The translations under genes and the position numbers were made by a program. A stretch of DNA of 6,905 nt from Burkholderiales bacterium (lineage in GTDB: Bacteria; Pseudomonadota; Gammaproteobacteria; Burkholderiales; CAIKXV01), in the NCBI GenBank assembly GCA_014379045.1, contig JACMMK010000206.1, positions 1 through 6,905 on the forward strand, given 5' to 3'. The notes beneath the pieces were generated by a model that was given only the letters and a program-made list of their open reading frames with translations, was not told the DNA's origin and searched no databases. Shown here in pieces: positions 5,406 to 6,905 of this stretch. Position 1 is the first letter of the stretch; the number at the start of each line of letters is the position of its first letter.

Positions 5406-6407
5406 ATGATCATCGATATTCACGCCCACTACCTGCCGCAACTGGTGTTCGATCGTTTCGAGCGCGATGCCGCCAAATTTCCCGGCGTCGTGTTGAAGCG
5501 CGACGACAAGGGCATCCGCATCGGTTTCGTCGGCAAGGAACTGTCGCGACCGATCTCGCCCAAGCTCTCGAACCTGGCGGACCGGCGCAGCTGGATGGAC
5601 GCGAACGCGATCGACCACCAGCTCGTCGGCGCTTGGATGGATTCGACCGGCTACGAGCTGCCAGCCGAACAGGGGCTGGCCTGGAGCCGCTTCGTCAACG
5701 CCTGCACGCTCGAGAATCTCGGCGACGAGAAGCGCTTCACGCCGCTCGCGACGGTGCCGATGCAAAGCGGCAAGCTCGCGGCACAGGTGCTCGAAGAAGT
5801 GATGGGGCAGGGTTTCGGCGGCGTGATGATCGGCACCTTGCCCAACGGCGAGGGGGGCAACCTCGATGCGCCCGATCTCGACCCGTTCTGGGAGACGGCC
5901 TCGCGCCTGAACGCGCCGGTGATGCTGCATCCGATGTTCGTCTGCGGCGAGCCGCGGCTCGGCGACTACGATCTGGTCAACGCGATCGGGCGCCTGGTCG
6001 ACACCTCGATCGCGGTGTCGCGCTTGCTGTTCTCCGGGCATCTGCTGAAGTACCCCGGGGTCAAGCTCGTGCTGTCGCACGGCGGCGCGGCACTGCCGTT
6101 CGTGCTTGGGCGGCTGGGTCGGCACTATGAACACTACGGCGACAAGTACGCCGATCCGCGCAAGGGGTTCGAGGCGCTGTATTTCGATGCGCTGGTATTC
6201 GATGCCGACTCGACCGAGTATCTGTTGAACAAGGCCGGCTACGACAAGGTCATGATGGGCTCCGACATGCCGTTCCCGGCGGGCGACCCGCATCCATTGC
6301 GTCCAATCGACGCGGTGGTCAAGGACGAGGCGAAACGGCGCGCGATCCTCGAAGACAATGCGCGGCGGGTGTTCCGTGTGCGGCCGGATTGCACGATGCC
6401 GGGTTGA
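5406..6407 (+). CDS. ACMSD-like metal-dependent amidohydrolase (COG2159; decarboxylase or hydrolase)
   Basis: A 333-residue TIM-barrel enzyme of the amidohydrolase_2 family. The family includes aminocarboxymuconate-semialdehyde decarboxylase (ACMSD, about 334 residues), gamma-resorcylate decarboxylase, 5-carboxyvanillate decarboxylase, the picolinate-pathway decarboxylase PicC, and some hydratases and hydrolases. Visible ligands are the HxH pair His6 and His8 (IDIHAH) at the N-terminus, His175 (MLHP), His225 (LSHGG, the presumed acid/base) and Asp287 (GSDMPFP). The spacing matches ACMSD closely. The start ATG begins right at IDIHAH, leaving no room for a signal peptide, so it is cytoplasmic. 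The ribosome binding site is weak (AGAAAGA just upstream). The gene follows the Mo-hydroxylase after 68 bases with no clear terminator between them, so it is probably cotranscribed. A nonoxidative decarboxylase acting on the hydroxylated product is the favoured role. The exact reaction is unknown. Confidence 0.88.
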   Translation: MIIDIHAHYLPQLVFDRFERDAAKFPGVVLKRDDKGIRIGFVGKELSRPISPKLSNLADRRSWMDANAIDHQLVGAWMDSTGYELPAEQGLAWSRFVNACTLENLGDEKRFTPLATVPMQSGKLAAQVLEEVMGQGFGGVMIGTLPNGEGGNLDAPDLDPFWETASRLNAPVMLHPMFVCGEPRLGDYDLVNAIGRLVDTSIAVSRLLFSGHLLKYPGVKLVLSHGGAALPFVLGRLGRHYEHYGDKYADPRKGFEALYFDALVFDADSTEYLLNKAGYDKVMMGSDMPFPAGDPHPLRPIDAVVKDEAKRRAILEDNARRVFRVRPDCTMPG

Positions 6408-6508
6408 CCCACCGATCGTCGTGTGGAATTCCCGCGCGATTGCTCGCTGCTCGTGGCGCCAGGGTGTCGACCACGGTTGGCGGCGCAGACCAAACAACAG
6501 AATCGTCT

Positions 6509-6513
6509 GGAGG
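6509..6513 (+). promoter_or_regulatory. Ribosome binding site of the Bug-type receptor
   Basis: GGAGG (continuing as GGAGGAG to 6515) lies five bases before the ATG at 6519. It is the strongest Shine-Dalgarno among the catabolic genes, consistent with high expression of a binding protein. The 111-base gap before the gene (6408-6518) shows no convincing promoter or terminator. Confidence 0.7.
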
Positions 6514-6518
6514 AGTGA

Positions 6519-6905
6519 ATGAATAACCAACGCCGGCGCCTCGTCGCCGGTTCGGCTTCGGCCGTGGGGCTGGCCGGTTGGGCCGGTCTGCCGCGATGCG
6601 CGTTCGCCCAGGGCAAGTTCCCGGAACGTCCTGTACGACTGGTCGTGCCGTTCGCGCCGGGCGGGGAGACCGATTTCGTCGCACGCACGTGGGCGAATCG
6701 CGTCGCCCCCCATCTCGGCACGACGATCATCGTCGACAACCGAGCGGGTGCGGGCGGGGCGGTCGGGGCGGCCGAGGCCGCGCGCGCGAAGCCCGACGGC
6801 TATACGCTGCTCTCCGGCACGACCTCGACGCACGTGATCAATCCGGCCGCGATGGAAAAGCCGCCGTACGAGCCGCTGCGCGACTTCACGCCGATCACGC
6901 TGGTC
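6519..6905 (+). CDS. Tripartite tricarboxylate transporter-type periplasmic receptor (Bug/TctC family), N-terminal part
   Basis: The first 129 codons of a gene that continues past the window. Bug proteins are periplasmic receptors, usually about 320 residues, that bind carboxylates and similar small acids. Many are orphans without the TctAB membrane partners. Residues 1-30 form a signal peptide: a basic start with Arg5-Arg7, a hydrophobic Ala/Gly/Leu stretch, and a plausible cleavage site after CAFA, before QGKFPERP. The triple Arg followed by Leu-Val weakly resembles a Tat motif. The mature part has the family signature FPERPVRLVVPFAPGGETD (Asp52), then VDNRAGAGGAVGAAEAARAKPDGYTLL. The position after the Mo-hydroxylase and amidohydrolase suggests it captures their substrate. 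Codon 6519 is chosen because of the adjacent ribosome binding site and because the signal peptide starts there. Confidence 0.92.
   Translation, partial: MNNQRRRLVAGSASAVGLAGWAGLPRCAFAQGKFPERPVRLVVPFAPGGETDFVARTWANRVAPHLGTTIIVDNRAGAGGAVGAAEAARAKPDGYTLLSGTTSTHVINPAAMEKPPYEPLRDFTPITLV

Noticed and set aside
6452..6475. CGTGG/CCACG inverted repeat before the Bug receptor gene
   Set aside because: A five-bp stem with a 14-base loop and no terminator or operator hallmark.
5373..6833. 486-codon open frame on the minus strand
   Set aside because: Antisense to the amidohydrolase and the Bug receptor gene. No domain is recognisable and it spans two clear genes and their gap.

Overview
The window is GC-rich bacterial DNA with all recognised genes on the + strand. 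It most likely comes from a betaproteobacterium of Burkholderiales type. The evidence is an earP gene followed directly by an efp gene whose product carries arginine at the modification site (the EF-P rhamnosylation system of beta- and some gammaproteobacteria), plus a TctC/Bug-type binding protein, a family greatly expanded in Burkholderiales. Species cannot be determined.

Region 1 (1-1160) is core translation machinery. It holds the C-terminal half of EarP, the EF-P arginine rhamnosyltransferase, then complete EF-P with its target Arg32. Region 2 (about 1157-1443) separates efp from the catabolic genes. It carries two diverged 103-nt direct repeats (1175-1277 and 1288-1390), each with a perfect 8-bp hairpin closed by a GNA triloop and each ending in a Shine-Dalgarno plus start codon at the same place (GGAGG, six bases, ATG or GTG). 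Two tiny open frames in the repeats link efp to the next gene through consecutive stop/start overlaps (GTGA, ATGA, ATGA).

Region 3 (1440-5337) encodes a three-subunit molybdenum hydroxylase of the xanthine oxidase family in the order FAD subunit, 2x[2Fe-2S] subunit, molybdopterin subunit, tightly packed. The large subunit has an AVRGFGQ active-site loop and a C-terminal catalytic Glu, but not the AYXCSFR loop of true CO dehydrogenase. It is therefore a hydroxylase of unknown, probably (hetero)aromatic, substrate. The iron-sulfur subunit ends in an unusual 3 x 11-residue tandem repeat. Region 4 (5406-6407) is an ACMSD-like amidohydrolase (COG2159) with all metal ligands present. Region 5 (6519 to the end) is the start of a tripartite tricarboxylate transporter-type (Bug) periplasmic receptor.

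Together, regions 3-5 look like a catabolic operon: a periplasmic receptor captures an organic acid, a Mo-hydroxylase hydroxylates a ring using water, and a metal-dependent decarboxylase or hydrolase acts on the product. The logic resembles picolinate degradation (hydroxylase PicA, amidohydrolase-family decarboxylase PicC), but the substrate is inferred only from gene content. No regulator, Mo-cofactor chaperone, transposase, tRNA, rRNA or CRISPR was seen. The most unusual features are the repeat-borne translation-start modules between efp and the operon, and the repeat-expanded tail of the iron-sulfur subunit.
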